Translations under genes and position numbers: made by a program
Origin: Sphingomonas changbaiensis NBRC 104936
GTDB lineage: Bacteria; Pseudomonadota; Alphaproteobacteria; Sphingomonadales; Sphingomonadaceae
Assembly: GCF_000974765.1 (NCBI RefSeq)
Contig: NZ_BBWU01000010.1
Coordinates: forward strand, 1 to 64,000
Length of the DNA stretch: 64,000 nt
Direction of reading: 5' to 3'
Notes under the pieces: model-generated
The model's database searches: none
Seen by the model: only the letters and a program-made list of their open reading frames with translations
What the model was told of the DNA's origin: nothing
Shown here: piece by piece, positions 9,585-17,473 of the stretch
Position numbering within the stretch: the stretch's first letter is position 1
Layout: each line of letters begins with the position of its first letter

Positions 9585-9792
9585 CGGCCGATCCTTCCCC
9601 AAATCGGGGGCCGCGACAAGGCGCCGCCGCCACGCACCCCGTAAAAGCCGCAAGGGCCGGGCAAGCTTCCGGGAATCAAGCCTGACCTCCAATTAACCAG
9701 ACCCTCTAACCGGCCGCTGAAACCTTTGCCCCTATCCCCACTCCGAACACGCCGCGGCCGCATTGCGGGCTGCGTCACGAGCGGGGATGACC

Positions 9793-11157
9793 ATGACCAC
9801 CTTCAATGTTTCCAATGCGGCGGAGCTGACGTCGGCGATTGCGAGCGCGGGCGGCGGTGATCGGATCGTGCTGGCCGACGGCAATTACGGCGCGGTGTCG
9901 ATCTTCAACCGCACCTATGCGTCGACGCTGACGATCGAGGCGGCGAACCCGGGCAGCGGCGCGCATCTGGACGGCCTGTTCGTGGCCAATGCGAAGAACA
10001 TCAGCTTTGTCGGGCTGGACGTCGGCCGGGCGCTCAACGCGGGCGAGCCGACCTATACCCAGCTGTCCTGGATCAAGACCTCGAGCGACATCAAGCTGAA
10101 CGGCATGGCCTTCCACGGCTCGCAGGACGGCAATCCGTCCAACGACGGCGTCGGCCTGACCGTGACCAGCGCGAGCGGGCTCAACATCAGCAATTCGCGG
10201 TTCGAGGAACTGTATCGCGGCCTCGTGCTCCAGAACAGCACCAACACCACGATCAAGGACAACAGCGTCACCCTGATCCGGTCCGACGGCATCATCTCGA
10301 TCGCCAATGACGGCCTGTCGATCGAAGGCAATCACATCGGCGACTTCCGCCAGGTTCTCGGCGACCACTCCGACGCGATCCAGTTCTGGAACACTGGCCA
10401 GACCAAGGGCCAGACCAATATCACGATCAAGGACAACGTGATCTTCCAGACCTATTTCAGCGGCATCGACCAGACCGGCACGCAGGGCATCTTCATGTCC
10501 GACCCGCTGTCCTATGGCTACAAGAACGTCCTGATCCAGAACAACGTCCTCTATTCCAACGACGCCTATAACGGGATCTACCTGAACGGCGTCACCGGAG
10601 CGCAGGTCCTCGACAACACCGTCCTGTCCAAGTCGACCGACGTCAAATCCTTCTGGATCAACGTGCAGAACAGCACCGACGTGGCGCTGCAGCACAACAT
10701 CACCGACAACATCATCACCGCAAACGTCACCGGCCTGTTCCAGAACGGCAACGTCAACTTCAACGTCGACCCCGCCGCCCGGGCCCAGGTGCCGAACCTC
10801 GTCAATCCGACCAGCGAGCTCGACCTGATCGCCTCAGGCGTCGGCTACCACCTCCCCATCAGCGCGCCGCCGTCTCCGGTTTCAAGCGCAGTCGGCAACG
10901 CGATCGGCAGCATGCTGGCCAAGGCGGGCGGCACTTCGCTCGGCCACGCTGTCGTGACCGAAACGGCCACCGTGCCCCACAACGTGTTGAGCCCGTCGAC
11001 CTCGCCAACGCTTGACCTGAGCGGGCTCAAGTCGGCGGTGGCCAGCGTTCACCCGATCGCGCAGCCGCAGGTCGAGACCGTGCACGCCTTCTTGCCGTCG
11101 ACAGCGGTTCACTTTCTGCCGCACATGCTCTTCGATCACTTCGTCGCGCTGCCCTGA
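9793..11157 (+). CDS. Right-handed parallel beta-helix repeat protein
   Basis: A 454-residue protein rich in Asn, Thr and Val with repeated turns such as ITIKDNVIF, VLIQNNVLY and QVLDNTVLS. These are the rungs of a pectate-lyase-like parallel beta-helix covering about residues 1-330. The C-terminal ~120 residues are Ser/Ala/Pro-rich and probably disordered. No signal peptide is visible, so if it is exported the route is not obvious. ATG at 9793 gives better spacing from GGGG than the ATG at 9787. Possible roles are polysaccharide binding, lyase or epimerase; no catalytic motif is recognised. The 3' end overlaps the next gene, which is convergent. Confidence 0.7.
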   Translation: MTTFNVSNAAELTSAIASAGGGDRIVLADGNYGAVSIFNRTYASTLTIEAANPGSGAHLDGLFVANAKNISFVGLDVGRALNAGEPTYTQLSWIKTSSDIKLNGMAFHGSQDGNPSNDGVGLTVTSASGLNISNSRFEELYRGLVLQNSTNTTIKDNSVTLIRSDGIISIANDGLSIEGNHIGDFRQVLGDHSDAIQFWNTGQTKGQTNITIKDNVIFQTYFSGIDQTGTQGIFMSDPLSYGYKNVLIQNNVLYSNDAYNGIYLNGVTGAQVLDNTVLSKSTDVKSFWINVQNSTDVALQHNITDNIITANVTGLFQNGNVNFNVDPAARAQVPNLVNPTSELDLIASGVGYHLPISAPPSPVSSAVGNAIGSMLAKAGGTSLGHAVVTETATVPHNVLSPSTSPTLDLSGLKSAVASVHPIAQPQVETVHAFLPSTAVHFLPHMLFDHFVALP

Positions 11158-11672
11158 GGCCCGCCAGCGACGGTATTTTCTACGGCCGGATAATTGTCCG
11201 GAGTTCGCTGAAAGGCGGGCTCCGGAGCCGGTTCGGGTAGCGGCTCGAAATCCGTCGGTTCGAGCTCCGGACGTGGCCGTTCGAGCCGGTCTTGCGCTGC
11301 CCAGGCGTCCTCCGACGGCGTCGGCTCAACCTTCGTGATCAGCAACGGACCGCCATAGCTGCCGGCGGCAAAGGCCGGACGAGCGACGAGCTTCTTCATC
11401 TCGGTCTGGCACGCGGCGAGAAATTCGGGATTCATCTCAGGGCATTGGCGCAGGCCGCCGTCGAACGCGGTCCGCGCCCAGCCCTGGCCCGCGCTCGCCT
11501 GGTCGATGGCAGGGGCGACGGGGGCATCGGTTGTCGGGATTTCCGGCGCCGGCGCGTGCCAGACCAGGGAATCGCTGGTGTAGCTGCTGGCGAGCATGCC
11601 CATGACCACGCCGCCGCCGACGATCAGCGCGCCCATGCCCAGGGCCGAGGCCTTTCTCCCGAGCATTGTCAT
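11136..11672 (-). CDS. Membrane-anchored hypothetical protein
   Basis: A 178-residue protein with a single hydrophobic helix at residues about 10-30 (alanine/glycine/valine-rich) and a soluble remainder. The last 60 residues are rich in Pro and Glu (LEPTDFEPLPEPAPEPAF) and look extended. Two cysteines lie in the middle (QCPEMN, ACQTEM). No family is recognised. The orientation suggests a periplasmic protein tethered to the inner membrane. It converges on the beta-helix gene with a 22-base overlap of coding ends, and diverges from the hydrolase gene. Confidence 0.65.
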   Translation of the reverse strand: MTMLGRKASALGMGALIVGGGVVMGMLASSYTSDSLVWHAPAPEIPTTDAPVAPAIDQASAGQGWARTAFDGGLRQCPEMNPEFLAACQTEMKKLVARPAFAAGSYGGPLLITKVEPTPSEDAWAAQDRLERPRPELEPTDFEPLPEPAPEPAFQRTPDNYPAVENTVAGGPQGSATK

Positions 11673-11743
11673 GGCCTATGAACCGAGATCGTCGAAGCCG
11701 GTTCCGATCGGCCTGGCAAGGCGAACGGGCGGGGAGGTGGATT

Positions 11744-12703
11744 ATGGAGTTCGTGACGGTCGGCAACGGCGATATCGATCTGAACGTCGCGGTCGCCGGC
11801 GAAGGCCCGCTGATCCTCTGCGTCCATGGCTGGCCGGAGCTCTGGTACAGCTGGCGGCACCAGATCGCGCATTTCTCCGGCCTTGGGTTCAAGGTCGCGG
11901 CGATGGACGTGCGCGGCTATGGCAGCAGCTCCAAGCCGCACCCGATCGAAGCCTACACGATGCGCAATCTCGCGAGCGACGTTGCGGCGGTGATCGACGC
12001 GCTCGGCGGCGGGCAGGCGATCCTGTTTGGCCATGACTGGGGCGCCCCGATCGTCTGGAACACGGCGCTGATGTATCCGGCCAAGGTGCGCGCAGTGGCC
12101 GGCCTCAGCGTCCCCTACGCGCCGCGCGGGCAGGCCTCGTTCCTGAAACTGGCCGAGCTGATCTATGCCGGGCGCTTCTTCTACCAGCTCTATTTCCAGA
12201 AAGAGGGCGTGGCCGAAGCCGAGCTGGAAGCGGACGTGCGGAGCGCGCTCAGGCGCATCTACTATTCGGCATCGGGCGATTTCCGCGACGAGCAGGCGGG
12301 CACGTTCAATGCGAAGGGGCCGGATTCGACGTTCCTGGAAGGCCTGCCCGATCCGCAGCCCTTCCCGTCGTGGATGAGCGACGCGGACCTCGACGTGTTC
12401 ACGGACGCATTCGAAAAAGGCGGATTTCGCGGTCCCCTCAACCGCTATCGCGCGCAGAATATCGATTTCGACGAGAGCGCTGACCTGGCCGGCAAGCCGA
12501 TCATGCAGCCGGCCTGCTTCATCGCCGGTGAGCGCGATCCGGTGCGGAACTTCGTGCCCGGCCTGGACCTGTACGCGCGCGCCGGAGACCATTGCACCGA
12601 TTTCCGCGGCACGACGCTGATCCCGGAGGTCGGACACTGGGTGCAGCAAGAAGCGCCGAAGGCGACGAACGCAGCGCTGGAGAGGTTTGTGAGCGGGCTC
12701 TAG
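11744..12703 (+). CDS. Alpha/beta hydrolase, epoxide hydrolase type
   Basis: A 319-residue alpha/beta hydrolase resembling soluble epoxide hydrolases, which open epoxides to diols. The oxyanion motif HGWPE is near residue 29, the nucleophile aspartate lies in FGHDWGAP, and the catalytic histidine is in VGHWVQQE close to the C terminus. A lid domain fills the middle. The start is ATG at 11744, preceded by GGGGAGGTGG; the frame continues upstream without homology. The physiological substrate is unknown. Convergent with accC, with a hairpin across both stop codons. Confidence 0.85.
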   Translation: MEFVTVGNGDIDLNVAVAGEGPLILCVHGWPELWYSWRHQIAHFSGLGFKVAAMDVRGYGSSSKPHPIEAYTMRNLASDVAAVIDALGGGQAILFGHDWGAPIVWNTALMYPAKVRAVAGLSVPYAPRGQASFLKLAELIYAGRFFYQLYFQKEGVAEAELEADVRSALRRIYYSASGDFRDEQAGTFNAKGPDSTFLEGLPDPQPFPSWMSDADLDVFTDAFEKGGFRGPLNRYRAQNIDFDESADLAGKPIMQPACFIAGERDPVRNFVPGLDLYARAGDHCTDFRGTTLIPEVGHWVQQEAPKATNAALERFVSGL

Positions 12704-12712
12704 GGCCCGCTC
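12691..12712. terminator. Hairpin between convergent genes
   Basis: GAGCGGGC (12691-12698) pairs perfectly with GCCCGCTC (12705-12712) across a 6-base loop containing the hydrolase stop codon; the accC stop follows two bases later. There is no T-run, so it is at best a weak bidirectional terminator or an mRNA 3' stabiliser. Confidence 0.4.
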
Positions 12713-12713
12713 G

Positions 12714-14063
12714 TCATGCGCCCTGTTTGGCCAGCCATTCCTCCAGCCATTTGATGCTGTAGTCCCCGGCCTGGAATTCCGGGTCCTCGAGCAGTGCCTG
12801 GTGGAGCGGGATCGTGGTCTTCACGCCCTCGATCACGAATTCCTCGAGCGCGCGGCGGAGGCGGCGGATCGCGCCTTCGCGGGTGTGGCCCCAGACGATC
12901 AGCTTGGCGATCATCGAGTCGTAATAGGGCGGGATGCGATAGCCGGAATACAGCCCGCTATCGACGCGGACGTGCAGGCCGCCCGGCGCGTGATAGGAGC
13001 TGACCAAGCCAGGCGAGGGGGCAAAGGTCTGCGGGTCCTCGGCATTGATCCGGCACTCGATCGCATGGCCGCGGAAGGTGACGTCCTGCTGACGGAGCGT
13101 CAGCGGATGGCCGTCGGCGATGCGGATCTGCTCGCGCACCAGATCAAGGCCGGTGATCGCCTCCGTCACCGGATGCTCGACCTGCAGCCGGGTGTTCATC
13201 TCGATGAAATAGAACTGGCCGTCCTCCCACAGGAACTCGATCGTCCCCGCGCCCCGATAGCCCATGTCGGCCATGGCCTTGGCGACGATGCCGCCCATGC
13301 GCGCCCGTTCCTCGGGCGTGATGACGGGGGAGGGCGCTTCCTCCAGCACTTTCTGGTGGCGGCGCTGCAGCGAGCAGTCGCGCTCGCCCAGATGGATTGC
13401 GTTGCCGTTGCCGTCGCCGAAGATCTGGAACTCGATGTGGCGCGGATTGCCGAGATATTTCTCGATATAGACGGTGTCGTCGCCGAACGCGGCCTTCGCC
13501 TCGCTCCGCGCTTGGCCCATCAGGCTTTCCAGCTTGTCCTCGCTCGGCACCACCTTCATGCCGCGCCCGCCGCCGCCCGACGCCGCCTTGACGATGATCG
13601 GATAGCCGATCTCGGCGGCGATCTTGCGCGCCTCGGCGAACTCGCTGACGCCGCCGGCGGAGCCGGGGACCAGCGGCAGCCCGAGCGCGCCCGCGGTGCG
13701 CTTCGCCTCGACCTTGTCGCCCATCGTGCGGATATGCTCGGGCTTCGGGCCGATCCAGATCAGGTTGTGACTCTCGACGATCTCGGCGAAGCGGGCGTTC
13801 TCCGACAGGAAGCCATAGCCCGGATGGATCGCATCGGCGCCGCTGATCTCGGCCGCCGAAATGATGTTGGGGATGTTGAGGTACGATTCGGTCGCAGGCG
13901 GCGGCCCGATGCAGACCGCCTCGTCGGCCAGGCGGACATGCATGGCGTCATTGTCCGCAGTCGAGTGCACGGCGACCGTCTTGATCCCCATTTCGTGCGC
14001 CGCGCGGTGGATGCGCAAGGCGATCTCGCCGCGGTTGGCGATCAGGATTTTCGAGATAGCCAC
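12714..14063 (-). CDS. accC: Acetyl-CoA carboxylase, biotin carboxylase subunit
   Basis: Carboxylates the biotin on AccB using ATP and bicarbonate, the first half of malonyl-CoA formation for fatty acid synthesis. Seen are the N-terminal [13 protein letters not shown], the ATP-grasp glycine loop ([10 protein letters not shown]), the HIEFQ segment and [14 protein letters not shown]. The 449 residues match the usual length. It follows accB after a 5-base gap, and aroQ lies before accB, a common bacterial arrangement, so the three genes are probably one operon. Confidence 0.98.
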   Translation of the reverse strand: MAISKILIANRGEIALRIHRAAHEMGIKTVAVHSTADNDAMHVRLADEAVCIGPPPATESYLNIPNIISAAEISGADAIHPGYGFLSENARFAEIVESHNLIWIGPKPEHIRTMGDKVEAKRTAGALGLPLVPGSAGGVSEFAEARKIAAEIGYPIIVKAASGGGGRGMKVVPSEDKLESLMGQARSEAKAAFGDDTVYIEKYLGNPRHIEFQIFGDGNGNAIHLGERDCSLQRRHQKVLEEAPSPVITPEERARMGGIVAKAMADMGYRGAGTIEFLWEDGQFYFIEMNTRLQVEHPVTEAITGLDLVREQIRIADGHPLTLRQQDVTFRGHAIECRINAEDPQTFAPSPGLVSSYHAPGGLHVRVDSGLYSGYRIPPYYDSMIAKLIVWGHTREGAIRRLRRALEEFVIEGVKTTIPLHQALLEDPEFQAGDYSIKWLEEWLAKQGA

Positions 14064-14068
14064 CGGGC

Positions 14069-14542
14069 TTACTCGACGACGATCAGCGGCTGGTCGAACT
14101 CGACGGGCGCGCCATTGGCGATCAGAATCGATTTGACGGTGCCGCCGTTCGGCGCGGTGATCGGGTTCATCACCTTCATCGCCTCGATGATCAGCAGCGT
14201 GTCGCCCGCATTTACCTTGCCGCCGACTGTGACGAAATTCGGCGCGCTGGGCTCCGGCGCCAGATAGGCAGTGCCGACCATCGGCGAGCGGATCGCGTTC
14301 GCCGAATCGGCCTGGGGCGCCGGTGCGGCCTGGGCAGCGGCGGGGGCTACCGCGGCGGGCGCGGCCATCGGTGGCGGCGCGGCGACAGCGGGCGCGACCG
14401 CCTGCACCTTGCGCTGAACCTTGATCCGTCGTTCGCCGTCCTGGACCTCGATTTCGGTCAGTTGCGTGGCGTCGAGAAGCTCGGCGAGCTGGCGCACCAG
14501 ATCGGTGTCGACCTGCATCGTCCCCTTGTTTGTATCGGTCAT
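14069..14542 (-). CDS. accB: Biotin carboxyl carrier protein of acetyl-CoA carboxylase
   Basis: Carries biotin between the carboxylase and transferase parts of acetyl-CoA carboxylase. The biotinylation motif EAMKVMN is present with the acceptor lysine at about residue 123. An Ala/Pro-rich flexible linker covers about residues 48-80, between a short N-terminal domain and the C-terminal biotinyl domain. ATG at 14542 with an upstream AAGGG gives 157 residues; a TTG at 14560 in frame would overlap the aroQ stop and is less likely. Confidence 0.96.
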   Translation of the reverse strand: MTDTNKGTMQVDTDLVRQLAELLDATQLTEIEVQDGERRIKVQRKVQAVAPAVAAPPPMAAPAAVAPAAAQAAPAPQADSANAIRSPMVGTAYLAPEPSAPNFVTVGGKVNAGDTLLIIEAMKVMNPITAPNGGTVKSILIANGAPVEFDQPLIVVE

Positions 14543-14556
14543 TTGGCGGCCCTTAC

Positions 14557-14988
14557 TCAAAGCCGGGCGGCGGCGTCCAGCGCAAGCAGATAGCCGAGCG
14601 CTCCGAACCCGGCGATGGTTCCCTTTGCGGCTTTGCCGATATAGCTCCGGTGCCGGAACGGCTCGCGCGCGTGCGGGTTGGACAGATGCACTTCGATGAC
14701 AGGCACGGACACCGCCTTCACGGCATCATGCAGCGCGACCGACGTGTGGGTGTAGCCGCCCGGATTGAGGATCACGGCCTTTGCGCCGTCGGCATTCGCC
14801 TCGTGCAGCCAGTCGATCAGATGGCCCTCGTGATTTGACTGGCGGAACTCCACGTCGAAGCCCAGCTCCCGCGCCCGGTCCTCGACTTGGCCCGCAATGT
14901 CGTCGAGCGTGTCGTGGCCGTAAACCTCGGGCTCGCGCAGGCCCAGCAGGTTGAGGTTGGGGCCGTTCAGGACGAAAATGGTCGGCAT
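14557..14988 (-). CDS. aroQ: 3-dehydroquinate dehydratase, type II
   Basis: Dehydrates 3-dehydroquinate to 3-dehydroshikimate in the shikimate pathway. The 143 residues show [17 protein letters not shown] at the N terminus, the [18 protein letters not shown] region, [15 protein letters not shown] and [17 protein letters not shown], all conserved in type II enzymes. Its end lies next to accB, so it probably heads the aroQ-accB-accC operon. The promoter must lie in the short space shared with the divergent thiSG gene, most of which is occupied by a repeat. Confidence 0.97.
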   Translation of the reverse strand: MPTIFVLNGPNLNLLGLREPEVYGHDTLDDIAGQVEDRARELGFDVEFRQSNHEGHLIDWLHEANADGAKAVILNPGGYTHTSVALHDAVKAVSVPVIEVHLSNPHAREPFRHRSYIGKAAKGTIAGFGALGYLLALDAAARL

Positions 14989-15028
14989 TGATCCCCCTGG
15001 GCATAACCCATATCTGCACCGCCTCTAG

Positions 15029-15096
15029 CCGTTCGTGTCGAGCGAAGTCGAGACACGTCCGGTACAGCGTTTCTCGACTTCGCTCGAAACGAACGG
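15029..15096. repeat. Palindromic element family A (aroQ-thiSG)
   Basis: Two units, each containing the core TCGAGCGAAGTCGA or its complement, face each other with CCGTTCG at the left end and CGAACGG at the right. Other copies are at 28509-28566 and 39649-39720. It fills the divergent promoter region and ends five bases before the thiSG start codon. Confidence 0.85.
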
Positions 15097-15101
15097 ACGT
15101 T

Positions 15102-16106
15102 ATGCACACCGACGGAACGATCACGATCAGCGTCAATGGCGAGCACAAGCGAGTCGCGGCCGGACTGAGCATCGCCGAACTGGCGAGCGAGCTGGGGCTG
15201 GTGCCGGAAAAGGTCGCGGTCGAGCGCAACCTGGAGGTCGTGCCGCGCTCCACGCTTGGGCGCGTGCTGGTCGAAGACGGCGACGAGCTGGAAATCGTGC
15301 ATTTCGTCGGCGGCGGCGATCATGCGGCGCGGATCGACGAGGACAGCTGGACGGTCGCAGGCCGCACCTTCCGCTCGCGGCTGATCATCGGCACCGGAAA
15401 GTACAAGGATTTCCAGGAAAACGCGGCGGCCGCCGAGGCATCGGGCGCGGAAATCGTCACGGTCGCGGTCCGGCGCGTGAACATCGCCGATCCCAAGCAG
15501 CCGATGCTGACCGACTTCATTGATCCGAAGCGCTTCACCTATCTGCCGAATACGGCCGGGTGTTTCGACGCTGAATCCGCGATCCGCACCCTGCGTCTGG
15601 CGCGCGAGGCGGGCGGCTGGGACCTGGTCAAGCTCGAAGTGCTGGGCGAAGCGAAGACGCTCTATCCCGACATGGTTGAGACGCTGCGCGCGACCGAGAT
15701 CCTGGCGAAGGAAGGCTTTCTGCCGATGGTCTATTGCGTTGACGACCCGATCGCGGCGAAGCGGCTGGAGGATGCAGGCGCGGTCGCGATCATGCCCTTG
15801 GGCGCGCCGATCGGCTCCGGCCTCGGCATCCAGAACCAGGTCACGATCCGGCTGATCGTCGAAGGCGCCAAGGTGCCGGTGCTGGTCGATGCCGGGGTCG
15901 GCACGGCGTCGGACGCCGCGCTCGCGATGGAGCTCGGCTGCGACGGCGTGCTGATGAACACGGCGATCGCCGAGGCGAAAGACCCGATCATGATGGCGCG
16001 CGCGATGAAGCTGGCTGTCGAAAGCGGCCGCCTCGCCTACCGCGCCGGCCGCATGGGCAAGCGCCGCTACGCCGATCCGTCCAGTCCGTTGGCCGGGCTA
16101 ATCTGA
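15102..16106 (+). CDS. thiG: ThiS-ThiG fusion: sulphur carrier and thiazole synthase
   Basis: Makes the thiazole phosphate part of thiamine. Residues 1-72 are a complete ThiS sulphur carrier ending in VGGG, and residues about 82-334 are ThiG, with the Schiff-base lysine in LVKLEVLG at about residue 177 and the GIGTA-type phosphate site ([12 protein letters not shown]). In most bacteria ThiS is free and its C-terminal Gly-Gly carries a thiocarboxylate; here that Gly-Gly is internal. The ATG at 15102 lacks a clear ribosome binding site because a repeat abuts it. The frame is open further upstream but only through repeat sequence. No TPP riboswitch is seen. Confidence 0.93.
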   Translation: MHTDGTITISVNGEHKRVAAGLSIAELASELGLVPEKVAVERNLEVVPRSTLGRVLVEDGDELEIVHFVGGGDHAARIDEDSWTVAGRTFRSRLIIGTGKYKDFQENAAAAEASGAEIVTVAVRRVNIADPKQPMLTDFIDPKRFTYLPNTAGCFDAESAIRTLRLAREAGGWDLVKLEVLGEAKTLYPDMVETLRATEILAKEGFLPMVYCVDDPIAAKRLEDAGAVAIMPLGAPIGSGLGIQNQVTIRLIVEGAKVPVLVDAGVGTASDAALAMELGCDGVLMNTAIAEAKDPIMMARAMKLAVESGRLAYRAGRMGKRRYADPSSPLAGLI

Positions 16107-16121
16107 AAGATTGGCGCCCGA

Positions 16122-16151
16122 AACGCCCGCTTCCGACCCATTGCGGACATT
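16122..16151. repeat. Palindromic element family R5, left copy
   Basis: AACGCCCGC (16122-16130), a 12-base loop, then GCGGACATT (16143-16151). With the next three bases it forms GCGGACATTGAG, which is matched in inverted form (11 of 12) at 17105-17116 on the other side of the CobT-like gene. Confidence 0.6.
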
Positions 16152-16184
16152 GAGTTGGCGGAGGTCGTCTGTCATCAGTCGCCC

Positions 16185-17102
16185 ATGAGCGAGACAGTAG
16201 CAGTGCCGGAAGAGCCTAACTCCTGTCCCTCGTCCGATCTCAGCTATGCGCCTTATACGACCAAGTTCGATGTTGTTGTGACAGCGGCGGACCTTGATGA
16301 CCATTTGGGGTACCTAGGCATCCGAGATGGGGAGCAACTGGAGCAAGCGTGGCAAGAGTTGCAGTCAGGCCTATCGCCTTGGCGAACCAAGCTCCACCTG
16401 CTCGCCAGTGAAGCTGATGCTCGCATCCGGGCACATCTCTCAGCTGCTGAGAGAGCTTCAACAGTAGTATCCCTCCTATTCGATCAATCTGGTTCAATGC
16501 GTGGCCAGAAGATGCTTTTCGCAGCCGCCACAGCTGACCTCGCCCGAGAGTTCCTCGTTACCTTGGGTATTCGTTGTGAGGTCTTGGGTTTCACGACCGT
16601 GCGCTGGCGGGGCGGCAAGTCGCGCCGCAGGTGGAAATGGAGGCTAGGACGCCCTCGCAAACCCGGACGCCTGAACGATCTTCTGCACGTCATTTACCGA
16701 GATGCCGATGACGTCCGGACGAGCACCGGCGGGCCGGAACTCAAGCAGATGTTGAGACACGATCTTCCCAAGGAAAACATTGACGGGGAGGCTCTTGAGT
16801 GGGCCTCGGATCGACTGCGCTCTCGGCCGGAACCGAGAAAGCTTCTGATCGTGCTCTCGGATGGGGCGCCGGTAGACGACTCTACCCTACTCGAGAATGG
16901 CCCCACATACTTGGCCGATCACCTCAGGGCGGTCGTTGAGAGAATTGATCGTGAGACGGTGATTGAGGTCGCGGCGCTTGGGATCGGGTATGCAGCTCAC
17001 GACTTCTACAGGTTGTCGGCGCATGTCGAAGCTCCTGCCGAGTTAGGGGCGGCTCTCTTGCGTCTCCTCGAAAGTATGGTGCTTCGCGATAGATCGAGCT
17101 GA
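16185..17102 (+). CDS. Stand-alone CobT C-terminal-like VWA protein
   Basis: A 305-residue protein matching the C-terminal half of cobaltochelatase subunit CobT. The VWA metal site DQSGS is at residues 100-104, then EVLGFTTVRW, KPGRLNDLLHVIY, KENIDGEALEWASDRL and LSDGAPVDDST. The N-terminal half of CobT is missing, and no CobN or CobS is near, so cobalt insertion is unlikely; a role with an unlinked AAA+ partner is possible. Start choice is uncertain: GGAGG at 16160 is 20 bases from the ATG at 16185, while a TTG at 16155 is the only upstream alternative. Its base composition looks lower in GC than its neighbours (35 of 60 in 16321-16380). Confidence 0.75.
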   Translation: MSETVAVPEEPNSCPSSDLSYAPYTTKFDVVVTAADLDDHLGYLGIRDGEQLEQAWQELQSGLSPWRTKLHLLASEADARIRAHLSAAERASTVVSLLFDQSGSMRGQKMLFAAATADLAREFLVTLGIRCEVLGFTTVRWRGGKSRRRWKWRLGRPRKPGRLNDLLHVIYRDADDVRTSTGGPELKQMLRHDLPKENIDGEALEWASDRLRSRPEPRKLLIVLSDGAPVDDSTLLENGPTYLADHLRAVVERIDRETVIEVAALGIGYAAHDFYRLSAHVEAPAELGAALLRLLESMVLRDRSS

Positions 17103-17107
17103 GGCTG

Positions 17108-17137
17108 AATGTCCGCTTCCCACCCCTTGTTGCCATT
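17108..17137. repeat. Palindromic element family R5, right copy
   Basis: Begins AATGTCCGCTTCC and ends in a degenerate GCCATT. It is oriented opposite to the copy at 16122-16151, so the two bracket the CobT-like gene. Confidence 0.5.
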
Positions 17138-17154
17138 CCTCAGTTCATCAGATT

Positions 17155-17180
17155 GGAACGTGCCTCGGTGCGTGGCCGTT
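17155..17180 (+). promoter_or_regulatory. EcfG-type general stress promoter
   Basis: GGAAC (17155-17159), a 17-base spacer and CGTT (17177-17180) match the alphaproteobacterial general-stress sigma factor consensus GGAAC-N16-17-CGTT. It lies 33 bases upstream of the csbD start, and CsbD proteins are typical members of this stress regulon. Confidence 0.7.
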
Positions 17181-17213
17181 GTTCTCCTGCAACAAAATAA
17201 ATGGAGAAAGACG

Positions 17214-17384
17214 ATGGGCGAGCTGATAGACAAGATCAAAGGCAATGCGAACGAAGCTGCCGGAAAGCTGAAGCAGGGTTCCGACAACCCGAACGTGCGT
17301 GATGAAGGCGCCGGGCAGGAGCTGAAGGGCAAGGGTCAGCAGCTGAAAGGCAAGATCAAGGGCGCGCTGGGCGACGATATCTAG
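17214..17384 (+). CDS. CsbD family stress-response protein
   Basis: A 56-residue, highly charged Lys/Gly-rich protein of the CsbD family, induced by general stress in many bacteria; molecular function unknown. It has the typical GELIDKIKGNANEAAGKLK start and a second KGKGQQLKGKIKGALGD repeat. ATG at 17214 follows GGAGAAAG. An EcfG-type promoter lies directly upstream, fitting stress induction. Confidence 0.9.
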   Translation: MGELIDKIKGNANEAAGKLKQGSDNPNVRDEGAGQELKGKGQQLKGKIKGALGDDI

Positions 17385-17391
17385 GACTGCC

Positions 17392-17470
17392 GCCCTCCCT
17401 GCATGCCGAAGAGCCGCGTTGACCCGCGGGTCAAGCCGTCGCAGAACGGCAGAAAGTATACAGGGAGGGC
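17392..17470 (+). promoter_or_regulatory. Structured leader that may hide a ribosome binding site
   Basis: GCCCTCCCTG (17392-17401) pairs perfectly with CAGGGAGGGC (17461-17470), and the right arm is the Shine-Dalgarno of the gene starting at 17474. Between them are a perfect 16-base palindrome TTGACCCGCGGGTCAA (17419-17434) and a small hairpin GCCGT...ACGGC (17435-17450). The fold would block translation unless opened. Confidence 0.5.
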
Positions 17471-17473
17471 ATC

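Noticed and set aside
6660-9644. A 994-codon open frame on the plus strand across zwf and the aldehyde dehydrogenase
   Set aside because: It is antisense to two well-supported enzymes, its translation is Arg/Ala/Asp/His-rich without domains, and long antisense frames are expected in high-GC DNA.
14989-15101. TPP riboswitch before thiSG
   Set aside because: The space is taken by a palindromic repeat and no THI-box sequence is present.
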